The notes below the pieces were generated by a model. That model had not been told where the DNA came from, did not search any database, and saw only the letters and a program-made list of their open reading frames with translations. Position numbers and translations under genes: made by a program. Positions 41,013 through 49,436 of a stretch of DNA of 64,000 nt are shown here, one piece after another (position 1 is the first letter of the stretch; each line of letters opens with the position of its first letter). Origin of the DNA: CALBZH01 sp964538515. Its GTDB lineage: Bacteria > Desulfobacterota > Syntrophobacteria > Syntrophobacterales > Syntrophobacteraceae. The stretch is taken from NCBI GenBank assembly GCA_964538515.1, contig CAZIEW010000015.1:1-64000 (forward strand), in the 5' to 3' direction.

Positions 41013-43529
41013 ATGATCACCAAGCGATCCCTCTTCTATTGGGTCAAAACCAGCGATCTCAAGCTTCAATCTCTGCTGCTTTTCATCATCGCAATCAGCA
41101 TCGCAACCCGGGTTTTTCCGTTGGAAATGCAGAAGAGGATCGTCAACCTGGCTATCGGCCTCGGGAAAGTCGACCTGCTCTTTCTCTACTGCGGTCTCTA
41201 TCTCGCGGCGGTGGTCGTGACGGGAGGTCTGAAGTTCGCCATCAACATTCTGCAAACCAAGCTGGGACAGGAAACGCTCGCCCGCATCCGAAAAGAGCTT
41301 TACGACCACATTCTCACTCTACCCCTTGGGTTTTTCCGCAAAGCCTCCGCCGGAATGATCGTGTCCTCGCTTGTGACCGAGGTGGTCGCAGCGGGAGAGC
41401 TGGTCGGACAGGCGGTGGCGGTCCCTTTGAACAACGTGCTGACACTGGTCGCCTTCGCTGCCTACATGTTTTACCTCAATCCGATCCTGGCGGCTCTCAG
41501 CTTCGTTATTTACCCATTTATCCTTTTTTCGATTCCAGCCATGCAGCGCCGAGCCAATGAGGCGAACAAGGCCCGAGTGGACGCGACCCGTCTCATCAGC
41601 GGGAAGATCGGGGAGACGATCTCCGGCATTCACGAAGTCCATTCCAACGCCGGCTATCGCATTGAGAATCGACGATTCGGGGAGATGGTCGACCAGCTCC
41701 GGAAGATTCGCATCACCTGGAACATTTATCGAAATGCCATCAAGGTCATGAACAACTTGTTCCAGAACATGGGCCCCTTCGTCCTCTTCATTGTGGGAGG
41801 CTATCTGGCCATCCACGGCCGCTTCGATCTGGGAGCCTTGGTCGCCTTTCTCTCCGCCTATGAGAAGCTCTACGACCCATGGAAGGAGCTTCTCGAATTC
41901 TATCAAGTTTACCAGGATGCCACCGTCAGCTACAGGCGACTGATGGAGTATTTCGACATCGCTCCGGAATTCGCTCTCGAGCCTCGTGACCGCCCCCCGC
42001 ATCTCCTGACGGGCAGCATCCAGGTCAAAGACCTTTATTTCAGCCCTGGCGGTGGCATCCACCTACTGAAGCAGATTAATCTCGACCTGAAGCCCGGTGA
42101 GCATCTCGCCCTGGTAGGCGCCTCGGGAAGCGGCAAAAGCACACTCGCTCTCTGCATTGCGCAGCTTCAGAAGTATACAAGCGGCAGCATCAAGATCGAC
42201 GGCAAGGAGGTGAGTGACCTCACGAAGAGGGACATCGCCGAGAACATGGGGATGGTGGCCCAATCCCCTTACATCTTCGACGGAACGATCAAGGAAAACC
42301 TTCGCTACTCCTGTGAAGCATTGATCGAAAGGGAGTCTGGCTCGAGCGAGCGAAAACGGGATCTGCCCACCTTGGATGAGATGATTCAGGTCATCCAGCA
42401 GGTGGGCTTGTTTGTCGATGTGCTGCGCTTTGGCCTGAGCACGGTGCTTCCATCCGATCGAGACGATGAGCTGGCCGCCAAGATCGTCCGAATTCGTCGG
42501 CGATTTCAGGAGGAGTTCGGGGAAAGCCTTGCGGAGTCGGTGGAGTTCTTGGACGAGGAACGCTACCTGTACTACGCCAGCGTTGCCACCAATCTCACCT
42601 TTGGCACGCCGAACCGGGATGAGCTTAAAAAGGAGCGGCTCCATGAGAGCTCGTATTTCGTAGACTTCCTCGAATCCGCTCAGCTCATGACTCCCTTGCT
42701 CGAGCTGGGTCGAGATCTTGCCATTCAGTTCGTGGACGTCTTGGAGCATTTGCCGCCAGAGGAGGTCCTTTTTGAGCAAAGCCCGATCGCGGCCGATGAG
42801 CTCGATGAGTACCGCGGAATGGTGTCCGCCCTGAAAGACCGAGAAGTGCATCAACTCTCGGACGAAGTCCGGTCAAAGCTCTTACGAATTGCCCTCCGCT
42901 TCTCCCCCGGGGCTCACACCATGGTGGCCCTTTCGGAAGAGCTGGAGAAACGGATCTTGGCCGCAAGAATGCTCTTCATCCAAAAGATCCAGCAGGAGCT
43001 TCCCGGCGCCTTCTCATTTTACCTGTCTTCGGACTACATCCACTCCCAGACGATCCTGAGCAACATCCTCTACGGCAAGCCTCGAACGGATCATCCCAAT
43101 GCTCTCGAGCGTATCAACCAGAGCATCATTCACCTGCTGATCGAAGAGGACCTGCTGGAACGGATTGTCGAGCTGGGAATGGAGTTCAAAGTCGGCACCC
43201 GGGGCGACAGGCTCTCCGGGGGGCAGCGTCAAAAACTGGCGATTGCGCGAACCCTCCTCAAAGACCCTCCCATTGTTATCTTGGATGAAGCGACTGCAGC
43301 CCTGGACAACGCGTCCCAGAAACGGATCCAAAATCTGGTGGAGACGCAATGGCGCGCCAAAACAACCGTCATCGCCGTGGTGCATCGCTTGGACATCATT
43401 CGGGGCTATGATAAGATCGCAGTCATGAAGGCCGGGAAGATCCTTGAAATGGGATCTTATGACGACCTCATCGCAAGAAAGGGGATGTTGTATGAGCTCA
43501 TCCACGGAACCAAGGCAGGGCTCCTGTGA
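41013..43529 (+). CDS. ABC exporter with large insertion in the ATPase domain
   Basis: 838 aa. Residues 1-310: a six-helix exporter transmembrane domain (TM region from LFIIAISIATRVF to FVLFIVGGYLA). The ATPase has Walker A GASGSGKST (~369-377), Q-loop MVAQSPYIFDGTIKENLRY (~416) and, only at ~734, the signature LSGGQRQKLAIAR, then Walker B IVILDEATAALD (~755) and the H-loop His in AVVHRLD. About 320 residues separate Q-loop and signature instead of ~75. The insertion contains two further segments resembling the Q-loop-distal NI-YG motif: YYASVATNLTFGTP (~520) and SQTILSNILYGKP (~678). Substrate unknown; lipid-type exporter by general layout. Start at 41013 lacks a strong ribosome-binding site. 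Confidence 0.85.
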   Translation: MITKRSLFYWVKTSDLKLQSLLLFIIAISIATRVFPLEMQKRIVNLAIGLGKVDLLFLYCGLYLAAVVVTGGLKFAINILQTKLGQETLARIRKELYDHILTLPLGFFRKASAGMIVSSLVTEVVAAGELVGQAVAVPLNNVLTLVAFAAYMFYLNPILAALSFVIYPFILFSIPAMQRRANEANKARVDATRLISGKIGETISGIHEVHSNAGYRIENRRFGEMVDQLRKIRITWNIYRNAIKVMNNLFQNMGPFVLFIVGGYLAIHGRFDLGALVAFLSAYEKLYDPWKELLEFYQVYQDATVSYRRLMEYFDIAPEFALEPRDRPPHLLTGSIQVKDLYFSPGGGIHLLKQINLDLKPGEHLALVGASGSGKSTLALCIAQLQKYTSGSIKIDGKEVSDLTKRDIAENMGMVAQSPYIFDGTIKENLRYSCEALIERESGSSERKRDLPTLDEMIQVIQQVGLFVDVLRFGLSTVLPSDRDDELAAKIVRIRRRFQEEFGESLAESVEFLDEERYLYYASVATNLTFGTPNRDELKKERLHESSYFVDFLESAQLMTPLLELGRDLAIQFVDVLEHLPPEEVLFEQSPIAADELDEYRGMVSALKDREVHQLSDEVRSKLLRIALRFSPGAHTMVALSEELEKRILAARMLFIQKIQQELPGAFSFYLSSDYIHSQTILSNILYGKPRTDHPNALERINQSIIHLLIEEDLLERIVELGMEFKVGTRGDRLSGGQRQKLAIARTLLKDPPIVILDEATAALDNASQKRIQNLVETQWRAKTTVIAVVHRLDIIRGYDKIAVMKAGKILEMGSYDDLIARKGMLYELIHGTKAGLL

Positions 43530-44010
43530 ATACAAGGACAACCTTGAGATCGTCATGCACATTCCGATCTTTGTGGGGCTGCCCTTTGAGCCCCTGAAAG
43601 TGCTGACATACTTCTGCAAGAGGGCGACGTTCTTCCCCGGAGACATCATTGTGCGTGAGCAAGAGATGGACCCGAACGCCTATTTCATTATCTCCGGTAC
43701 GGTGGCTCTGACGCTGGATAGCTTGCCGGAGAAGACCCTCGTGGAATTCGGGGAAATGGATTTCCTGGGTGCGTTGTCGCTCTTTTGCGACCGAAAGCGC
43801 CTGTTTACCCTGAAAGCGAAAACCAAGGTTACCTGCCTCGTTCTTCCCCGTCAGAAGTTTCAGAAGACGTTGGAGCAGTTTCCCGAGATCGGGAGACCCA
43901 TATTCGAATCCCTCGCCAAGATCATCTGCCGCTGGGAAGCACGGCTGATCACCGAGCATGCCCTCGAATGCCCTGAATGCAGAGCGGCCATTGGTCCAAC
44001 TGTGGTGTGA
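43492..44010 (+). CDS. Cyclic-nucleotide-binding-domain protein
   Basis: 172 aa, overlapping the ABC gene end by 38 bp. A Crp/PKA-type beta-roll is visible: FPGDIIVREQEMDPNAYFIISGTVAL, LVEFGEMDFLGALSLF and KAKTKVTCLVLPRQKF. The phosphate-binding cassette is degenerate: after FLGALSLF comes CDRKRLFTL, not the R-x-A of cAMP binders, so a different ligand or none may bind. There is no DNA-binding HTH; the end is CPECRAAIGPTVV with a CxxC. It likely regulates, or is a soluble partner of, the exporter upstream. Confidence 0.8.
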   Translation: MSSSTEPRQGSCEYKDNLEIVMHIPIFVGLPFEPLKVLTYFCKRATFFPGDIIVREQEMDPNAYFIISGTVALTLDSLPEKTLVEFGEMDFLGALSLFCDRKRLFTLKAKTKVTCLVLPRQKFQKTLEQFPEIGRPIFESLAKIICRWEARLITEHALECPECRAAIGPTVV

Positions 44011-44074
44011 GTCATGGACTCGCCCCCGAGCGAGCTTTCGAAGCCATGACACCGTGGACGAGCTGTGGAGCGCA

Positions 44075-44491
44075 ATGATGAAAAACCTCCGCGTCCCCGC
44101 GAGGCCGGAATTTCTGGAAAGCATCCGGGCCTATGTGCTGCAGACGGCTGCGGCGGCGGGGGCGTCGGACAGTGTGCTCTTTCGCATCGAGCTGGCCCTT
44201 GAAGAAGCTCTCACGAATGTTTTCAAGTATGCCTATTCGGAGACTGGAGGCGAGCTTGAGGTCGCTTGCTCCGTCAGCAGCGATCCCGAGAGGACACTCA
44301 CCGTCGTGATCCGTGACTGGGGCGCACACTTCGACCCATTGTGCTGTGAGCCTCCCGATATATCACAGGATCTCATGGACCGTCCGGTTGGGGGACTCGG
44401 AATCTTTCTCATCCGCAAGATCGCGGACCGCGTCGCGTATTGTCCTCTCGAAAACGGCAACCAGCTTGCCCTTTCCTTCACGGTCTCCTAA
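44075..44491 (+). CDS. RsbW/SpoIIAB-like serine-protein kinase
   Basis: 138-residue HATPase_c protein with N-box ELALEEALTNVFKYAYS and a G-rich ATP lid (GGLGIFLIRKIADRVAY) preceded by a short acidic DWGAHFDP loop. This is the kinase half of a partner switch whose antagonist would be the STAS protein at 40406-40741; there is no dedicated sigma-factor gene in this window. It follows the cNMP-domain gene by 64 bp. Start at 44075 or 44078 (two adjacent ATGs); GGAG fits the second better. Confidence 0.85.
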   Translation: MMKNLRVPARPEFLESIRAYVLQTAAAAGASDSVLFRIELALEEALTNVFKYAYSETGGELEVACSVSSDPERTLTVVIRDWGAHFDPLCCEPPDISQDLMDRPVGGLGIFLIRKIADRVAYCPLENGNQLALSFTVS

Positions 44492-44653
44492 GGCTACGTC
44501 CGATTCCATGCCCAAATTTGAAGGCCTTCTTGGGACACCTTCCAGGAAAGAAAGCGAACGATCGACACGGGGGCATTCTGTCTCCTGCGACAGAGTGCAT
44601 CCATTCTGAATGACCAACCATGCGAGGAGACATGTGGGGGATAAGAAATGAGA

Positions 44654-44683
44654 CGAACGCCGGTAGGATCGAGCCGGCGTTCG
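44654..44683. terminator. Hairpin between convergent operons
   Basis: CGAACGCCGG / CCGGCGTTCG (10-bp stem, 10-nt loop) in the 230-bp gap between the kinase and the response-regulator genes. No U-run; possible bidirectional attenuator. Confidence 0.5.
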
Positions 44684-44719
44684 CGAGCGTGCTGGGTGAC
44701 CCAGGAGTTGCCGGATCGA

Positions 44720-45085
44720 TCACGTGGGCAGGCGCGTTTCCAACGCCATTGCAATCTTTTTCTTAAGCTCCGTCAGATCGAAGCTCTTGACCACATAGAA
44801 GTCCGCGGCAATGGATTTCATATCTTCTTTAAACGTATCGTAAGCAGTGGACAAGATCACCGGCAGGTCATAGAAGCGGTTACGGATGTCCTGGAGCAAG
44901 TCGAGTCCATTGTAATCCACCATTTTGATGTCGAGAATCACCAGGTCCGGCTTCTCTTCCTCGATCAACTCCAACAGCTTATAACCGCTCTCAGCGGTGA
45001 TGACTTCGTAGCCGACTTCCTTCAATTCCTCCGAATACAGCAATCGGATATGCTCTTCATCGTCCACTACCAGCAGTTTCGCCAT
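44720..45085 (-). CDS. Receiver-only response regulator
   Basis: 121-residue CheY-like receiver: D8/D9, phosphoacceptor D52 in LVILDIKMVDYNG, Ser/Thr switch in PVILSTAYDT and Lys in VVKSFDL. The Lys is followed by Ser where most receivers have Pro. No output domain. Last gene of the minus-strand hflKC operon, after the glycosyltransferase with a 29-bp gap; AAGGAGG upstream of the ATG. Confidence 0.9.
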   Translation of the reverse strand: MAKLLVVDDEEHIRLLYSEELKEVGYEVITAESGYKLLELIEEEKPDLVILDIKMVDYNGLDLLQDIRNRFYDLPVILSTAYDTFKEDMKSIAADFYVVKSFDLTELKKKIAMALETRLPT

Positions 45086-45114
45086 GCTTTACCCTCCTTC
45101 ACCCGCGCTTGAAA

Positions 45115-46329
45115 TCATTCCCAAATCTTGATCAGATGAGGTTTGCATTCTTCGAAAACCGTGCATTCGCTTTCCACATAGTCTTCTGCCTGCTGCACGG
45201 ACATCCGTTCCGTTTTCTTTACGAATGTCAATACTTTGCCAAGATAGAGCGGCAGCAGGGAATCCAGAAGGTCGGCTCGCTTGGATTCAGCCGCTTGATG
45301 ATAATTCAATGAGGCATCGAACAGGATTTGCGCCCAGGTCTGCGTGGGAATCGAAAAGTGCTGCAGGCCCATGTCCTTGATTTCAATAAGCTTACGACAG
45401 ACCGTCTGATCGAACATTTTCTCCCAAACCGGGTAGTAGCTTTCGAACCCTTGAACAAACCGATCATAAAGCCGGTTCATGTTGATATCGACCGGAATCG
45501 GAGTCTCCACATCCTCCGTATCCGTCCCGCTCAAGGCCGTTGGCTTGCTCCATTTGACCAGTCGCCAGAAATCGGCGTAGAGCTTCATCAGGTCAAAGGT
45601 CGTACTCATGATTTGACGAAATGTGGACCCCAAGTGCGCGTAGGGGTCTTTCACCCTGTGGATCTTGGGGATCCCCATAAAACATTGACTGACCGGGACT
45701 CGCGAATTCAGTGCGACGGTGGTCATCCAGATGTCGATCCCGGAGCTCCTGACGGCATCGGTCCAGACCGGGCATGCGAGAAAGGCCTCCGCAAGCGATC
45801 CCTTGAACGCACAGTCCCCGGCGTTCGGCTGCCTAACTCGCCTGCCGTAGAGGCACCGCGTCAATGGATAGATCACGGAGCTCGTGAGGGTCGACTCGTA
45901 TTTGTGGCGCACGTAAAGCGGAGTGACGTAACCGATTCCCTTGAGCACAGGCTCAGCCAGCTTCTTGATCCAGTGCGGTGCCAGGTTGGTGATATCGGCC
46001 TCCAGCATCACGACGGCTTGAGCTTCGAGCCTCTGAACCACTTCAAAGAGATTACGCAGGTTATTGCCTTTTCCCGTCTCCCCGGGCTGGGTCGAAACAT
46101 AGATTCTCGGAATATCGCACGAAGCGGCGAAGAAGGCGTCTTTGGTCCCGTCAACGGACTGGTTGTCACAGTTGACAATCACGCTCTTCAGACCCCCGAA
46201 GTGCTCCTTGAGCCCTCGAGCGCATTGCTCAACCGTCGCCGCAATTGTTTTCACTTCATTCAGGGTAGGAATGCCGACAACGATATCCGCTTTGGTTACT
46301 GCTTGTGGGTTCTCTTCATAAAACGCCAT
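45115..46329 (-). CDS. GT-A glycosyltransferase (mannosyl/glucosylglycerate-synthase-like)
   Basis: 404 aa with an N-terminal GT2/GT81-like domain: IVVGIPTLNEVKTIAATVEQC near residue 15, a DNQSVDGTKDAF segment, and VVMLEADITNL (candidate acidic metal motif E-A-D). The C-terminal ~100 residues are helical. General resemblance to mannosylglycerate/glucosylglycerate-type synthases is from memory; donor and acceptor cannot be fixed. 16 bp after hflC. ATG at 46329 with AGGAG 8 bp upstream. Confidence 0.75.
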   Translation of the reverse strand: MAFYEENPQAVTKADIVVGIPTLNEVKTIAATVEQCARGLKEHFGGLKSVIVNCDNQSVDGTKDAFFAASCDIPRIYVSTQPGETGKGNNLRNLFEVVQRLEAQAVVMLEADITNLAPHWIKKLAEPVLKGIGYVTPLYVRHKYESTLTSSVIYPLTRCLYGRRVRQPNAGDCAFKGSLAEAFLACPVWTDAVRSSGIDIWMTTVALNSRVPVSQCFMGIPKIHRVKDPYAHLGSTFRQIMSTTFDLMKLYADFWRLVKWSKPTALSGTDTEDVETPIPVDINMNRLYDRFVQGFESYYPVWEKMFDQTVCRKLIEIKDMGLQHFSIPTQTWAQILFDASLNYHQAAESKRADLLDSLLPLYLGKVLTFVKKTERMSVQQAEDYVESECTVFEECKPHLIKIWE

Positions 46330-46345
46330 TCCCCGGTCTCCTGAT

Positions 46346-47338
46346 CTATTTCCGCTGCGGGTCCCCACTGCCCTTGAGATACTTGAAGACATCCGCGTCT
46401 GTCGTCAGCACGAACGAGCTGCGCGGATTGTTGAAGTCTCTGTAAAATTCCATGGTTCGGTAGAACTCGAAGAATTCTGTGTCCTTCCCGAATGTATCCG
46501 CATAGATCCGCGTCGCCTCGGCGTCGGCCTTCCCGCGGATTTCCTGCGACTTGCGGAACGCTTCCGAGCTGATACGGGCCAGCTCTTTCTCCATCCTGCC
46601 CAGCGTAGCCGCGCGCTCTCCTTCGCCCTCCGATCGATACTGGGCGGCGATCCGTTTCCGCTCGGAAATCATCCGCTCAAACACCTTCTGCTGCACGGAA
46701 TCGACGAATTTGATCCGCTTGATCCGAATATCCAGCAGATGAATCCCGAACTCCGGCAGGAGACGCGACGCATCGGCCACCATGGCCCGCGTGATCACCT
46801 CTCTGCCTTTGGCCAGATGATCTGAGGCCTCCAGCCCCAGGGCCGCCTCCGAATCGGACTGCAAAGCCGGCACGTCCGGAATCCCGACTTCTTCCAGAGC
46901 CTGTTTCGCCTTCTCCCATCCCTCGCTGCGAACCAATTCCACGAGGTCGTTTTCCGAGACATGATCCCGGACGACCGAGTCGATGATTCCGTCCAGACGG
47001 CTGTGAGCCGTTTGCTCGTTCCCGACGCGCATCAGAAAGAGCAGTGGGTCGGCGATCCGCCAGCGGGCAGTGGTATCCACCCAAATGTATTTCTTGTCAC
47101 GCGTCGGGATCTGGTTGGGGTTCCCATCCCATTTCATGACGCGCTTTTCGAAGAAATTGGCCTTCTGAATCACGGGCAGCTTGAAATGAAGTCCCGCAGT
47201 CGTCACGGGCTTGCCCACCGGTCTACCCAACTGCGTGATCACCACCTGCTGCGTCTCGTCCACCACATAGAGGCAGCTCGACAAAAACAGCAGTGCAATG
47301 ATTGTTCCGATCAAAGCGATTTGCGCTTTCCGGGGCAT
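46346..47338 (-). CDS. hflC: HflC-type SPFH membrane protease regulator
   Basis: 330 aa. N-terminal helix IALIGTIIALLFLSSCLYVV, then an SPFH core (DETQQVVITQLGRPVGKP, GLHFKLPVIQKANFFEKRVMKWDG), and a C-terminal coiled coil. Partner of HflK; the complex sits in the inner membrane and controls FtsH. AGGAGGG before the ATG; hflK stop overlaps by one base (TGATG). Confidence 0.95.
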   Translation of the reverse strand: MPRKAQIALIGTIIALLFLSSCLYVVDETQQVVITQLGRPVGKPVTTAGLHFKLPVIQKANFFEKRVMKWDGNPNQIPTRDKKYIWVDTTARWRIADPLLFLMRVGNEQTAHSRLDGIIDSVVRDHVSENDLVELVRSEGWEKAKQALEEVGIPDVPALQSDSEAALGLEASDHLAKGREVITRAMVADASRLLPEFGIHLLDIRIKRIKFVDSVQQKVFERMISERKRIAAQYRSEGEGERAATLGRMEKELARISSEAFRKSQEIRGKADAEATRIYADTFGKDTEFFEFYRTMEFYRDFNNPRSSFVLTTDADVFKYLKGSGDPQRK

Positions 47339-48444
47339 CAGCGACCCTCCTGACCGGGGCTTTTCTGAGGCTGAGCCGCAGCCGGTCCATCGGGGCGGCC
47401 TCCGAGCACGCTGGATTGAGCCGCCCGCCCGAGATCGAGAAGTGGAAGGAGGTTCTTCTGTTGCTCGTCGATCACGACCAAACGATCCACATGGTCCACG
47501 AAAGCGGTGAAGCTCTCAAGGTACATGCGCCGCCGCGTCACATCCGGCGCCTTGGAATAGGCCTCCAGAATCTCTGCAAATCGGCTCGCGTCCCCCTGGC
47601 TTCGGTTGACCCGCTCGAGTGCGTAGCCTTCCGCCTGAGTCACCAGCTGTCGGGCCTCGCCCATGGCTTTGGGAATCTTCTGATTGTAGGCCTGCTGGGC
47701 CTCGTTGATCATACGCTCTTTTTCCTGGCGGGCTTCGTTGACCTCGTTGAAAGCCGCTTTCACCGGATCGGGGGGGTTCACGTTCTGCAGCTTGACCGTA
47801 ATGATTTTGACACCCGTCTTGTAGGAATTCAGAATCTGCTGCATTTCCTCGCGAGCCATATCCGCCACGGCGGCACGTCCGACGGTGAGCACTTCGTCGG
47901 CATAGCGGTTGCCCACGATGCGACGCATCACGGATTCCGAAATGTCATCCAGCGTGTCTTCAACCTGCTTGACCTGAAAGAGATAGTCCACGGGGCTTTC
48001 AATCATGTACTGCACGGCCCAGTGCAGGTTGACGACGTTCAAGTCGCCGCTCAGCATCGCGGCCTGTTCTTCGAATCCCTTTTCGGTGAATTGGGACTTG
48101 ATGTCCGCCCTCGTGGTTCGATACCCGTACTCCCGCTGCATGGCGCGCTCCGAAGCGACCTTCGTGACCGTGTCGATTCCGAACGGCAGTTTGAAATGCC
48201 ATCCAGGCGAGGCCGTGTAAACGTACGCACCAAAACGTTGGACGACCGCCGTCTCTTGAGATTGCACCATGAAGAAACTGTTGGCGGCAATGAGGACGAG
48301 AACAAACAGCAGGCCGAGCAGCCAGAAAGGACCCTTTGGCATTGAAGGGAGCTTATACCGAAGCTTGAGCTGCCGGATGAATTCCTCCAGCTCAGGCACT
48401 CCCGAGGGTCCCTGCCCTCGGTGAGGTGGCCTATCCCAATCCAT
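47338..48444 (-). CDS. hflK: HflK-type SPFH membrane protease regulator
   Basis: 368 aa. Pro/Gly-rich N-terminus, TM helix (WLLGLLFVLVLIAANSFFMV), SPFH domain beginning QSQETAVVQRFGAYVYTASPGWHFKLPFGID and a coiled-coil C-terminus with a GRAAQSSVLGGRPDG tail. GAGGAGG before the ATG. Upstream partner of hflC. Confidence 0.95.
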   Translation of the reverse strand: MDWDRPPHRGQGPSGVPELEEFIRQLKLRYKLPSMPKGPFWLLGLLFVLVLIAANSFFMVQSQETAVVQRFGAYVYTASPGWHFKLPFGIDTVTKVASERAMQREYGYRTTRADIKSQFTEKGFEEQAAMLSGDLNVVNLHWAVQYMIESPVDYLFQVKQVEDTLDDISESVMRRIVGNRYADEVLTVGRAAVADMAREEMQQILNSYKTGVKIITVKLQNVNPPDPVKAAFNEVNEARQEKERMINEAQQAYNQKIPKAMGEARQLVTQAEGYALERVNRSQGDASRFAEILEAYSKAPDVTRRRMYLESFTAFVDHVDRLVVIDEQQKNLLPLLDLGRAAQSSVLGGRPDGPAAAQPQKSPGQEGR

Positions 48445-48466
48445 GATTCCTCCTCAAAATGGGACC

Positions 48467-48634
48467 TCAATCCCTTCTCTGATGGATCGACTCCAGCAGA
48501 TAGGCAAAAAAGACCAGCAGCGCCGCAATGATCAGAACCGTGAGCCTACCCATGGCCGGGAAAAAGAATCGGGCGAGCAGAAACGCGAAGAGCACACCGA
48601 GAACCGCTCGAACAATCAGAATTCGCAAACGCAT
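48467..48634 (-). CDS. 55-residue small membrane protein heading the hflKC operon
   Basis: Starts MRLRILIVRAVLGVLFAFLLA; two hydrophobic stretches (residues 5-24 and 33-46, around LTVLIIAALLVFFAYLLE) and a basic tail ending IHQRRD. 22 bp before hflK on the same strand and promoter. Family not recognised. Ribosome-binding site weak (GGATCC). Confidence 0.7.
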   Translation of the reverse strand: MRLRILIVRAVLGVLFAFLLARFFFPAMGRLTVLIIAALLVFFAYLLESIHQRRD

Positions 48635-48719
48635 GGATCCGGGGCATCCTTGGCAACCGCGCGGGAAATCCAAAACCCCGCACGGGAATTGACTTTTTTC
48701 GGCTTGTTTCAAAAGATGC

Positions 48720-48748
48720 ATCCTAGCGGCACACCTCTCCCTTGTCAA
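48720..48748 (-). promoter_or_regulatory. Sigma70 promoter of the hflKC operon
   Basis: TTGACA (48743-48748), 17-bp spacer, TAGGAT (48720-48725) on the minus strand. Predicted start near 48713, about 80 nt before the small membrane protein gene. Confidence 0.7.
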
Positions 48749-48893
48749 GCTCATCCGGTGAATTCGTGGGCACTCATGGCCGTTCGATGGCCGATAGCCC
48801 ACGGTCCTGATCCTCTGCTTGTCCATTGCAATCGACGTTTTGGAGGGAGTATATAGAATGCATTGCACCGCACAACAACCGAAGGAGGGCAGC

Positions 48894-49364
48894 ATGCAGA
48901 CCACCCTGTTCAAGAACATTGGCTTTTGCACGGATTTTTCGGAAAACGCGGACGAAGCATTTGTAACCGCTAAGGATCTAGCTTGGCATTACGGCGCGAC
49001 GCTGCACATCATTCATGTCATGGTCACGTTTTCCATCTCACCCCCCATGAACACCTCGTACCTGCCCATCGAGTACGACCCGGGCTTCGTCGAGCAGGTC
49101 GCCGAAGCGGCCAAGGAAACCATCCAGTCCCGGTATCTGAGCCAGCTTAAGGACAAGCAGGCTTACGAGACCCACCTGATTTCCGGCTACGCGTCGACGG
49201 AAATCCTGCGACTTGCCAAAGAGCACAAGATCGACTTGATCGTGATGGGATCGCATGGTCTTACGGGGATCGCCCACGTTCTGTTCGGAAGCACGGCGGA
49301 TCGGGTGGTACGCAAAGCCCCCTGCTCGGTACTTACGGTTCGGACGGCCCAGCACGCTGGGTAG
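48894..49364 (+). CDS. Universal stress protein (UspA family)
   Basis: 156 aa. N-terminal NIGFCTDFSENADEAF and the C-terminal ATP-binding motif GSHGLTGIAHVLFGSTADRVVRKAPCSVLTVR, G-2x-G-9x-G-S/T, intact, implying an ATP-binding USP. AAGGAGG 5 bp before the ATG. Alone; divergent from the hflKC operon, promoters sharing the 260-bp gap. Confidence 0.92.
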   Translation: MQTTLFKNIGFCTDFSENADEAFVTAKDLAWHYGATLHIIHVMVTFSISPPMNTSYLPIEYDPGFVEQVAEAAKETIQSRYLSQLKDKQAYETHLISGYASTEILRLAKEHKIDLIVMGSHGLTGIAHVLFGSTADRVVRKAPCSVLTVRTAQHAG

Positions 49365-49436
49365 CGACTCCGACCGGCAAAGGCAATCAGGCCCGCGCCG
49401 CGGCCGAAACCTCTTGAAAGGATTAGCCTCAGCATC

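Noticed and set aside
44508..44609. 33-codon ORF after the RsbW-like gene
   Set aside because: No ribosome-binding site at normal spacing and no coherent protein features.
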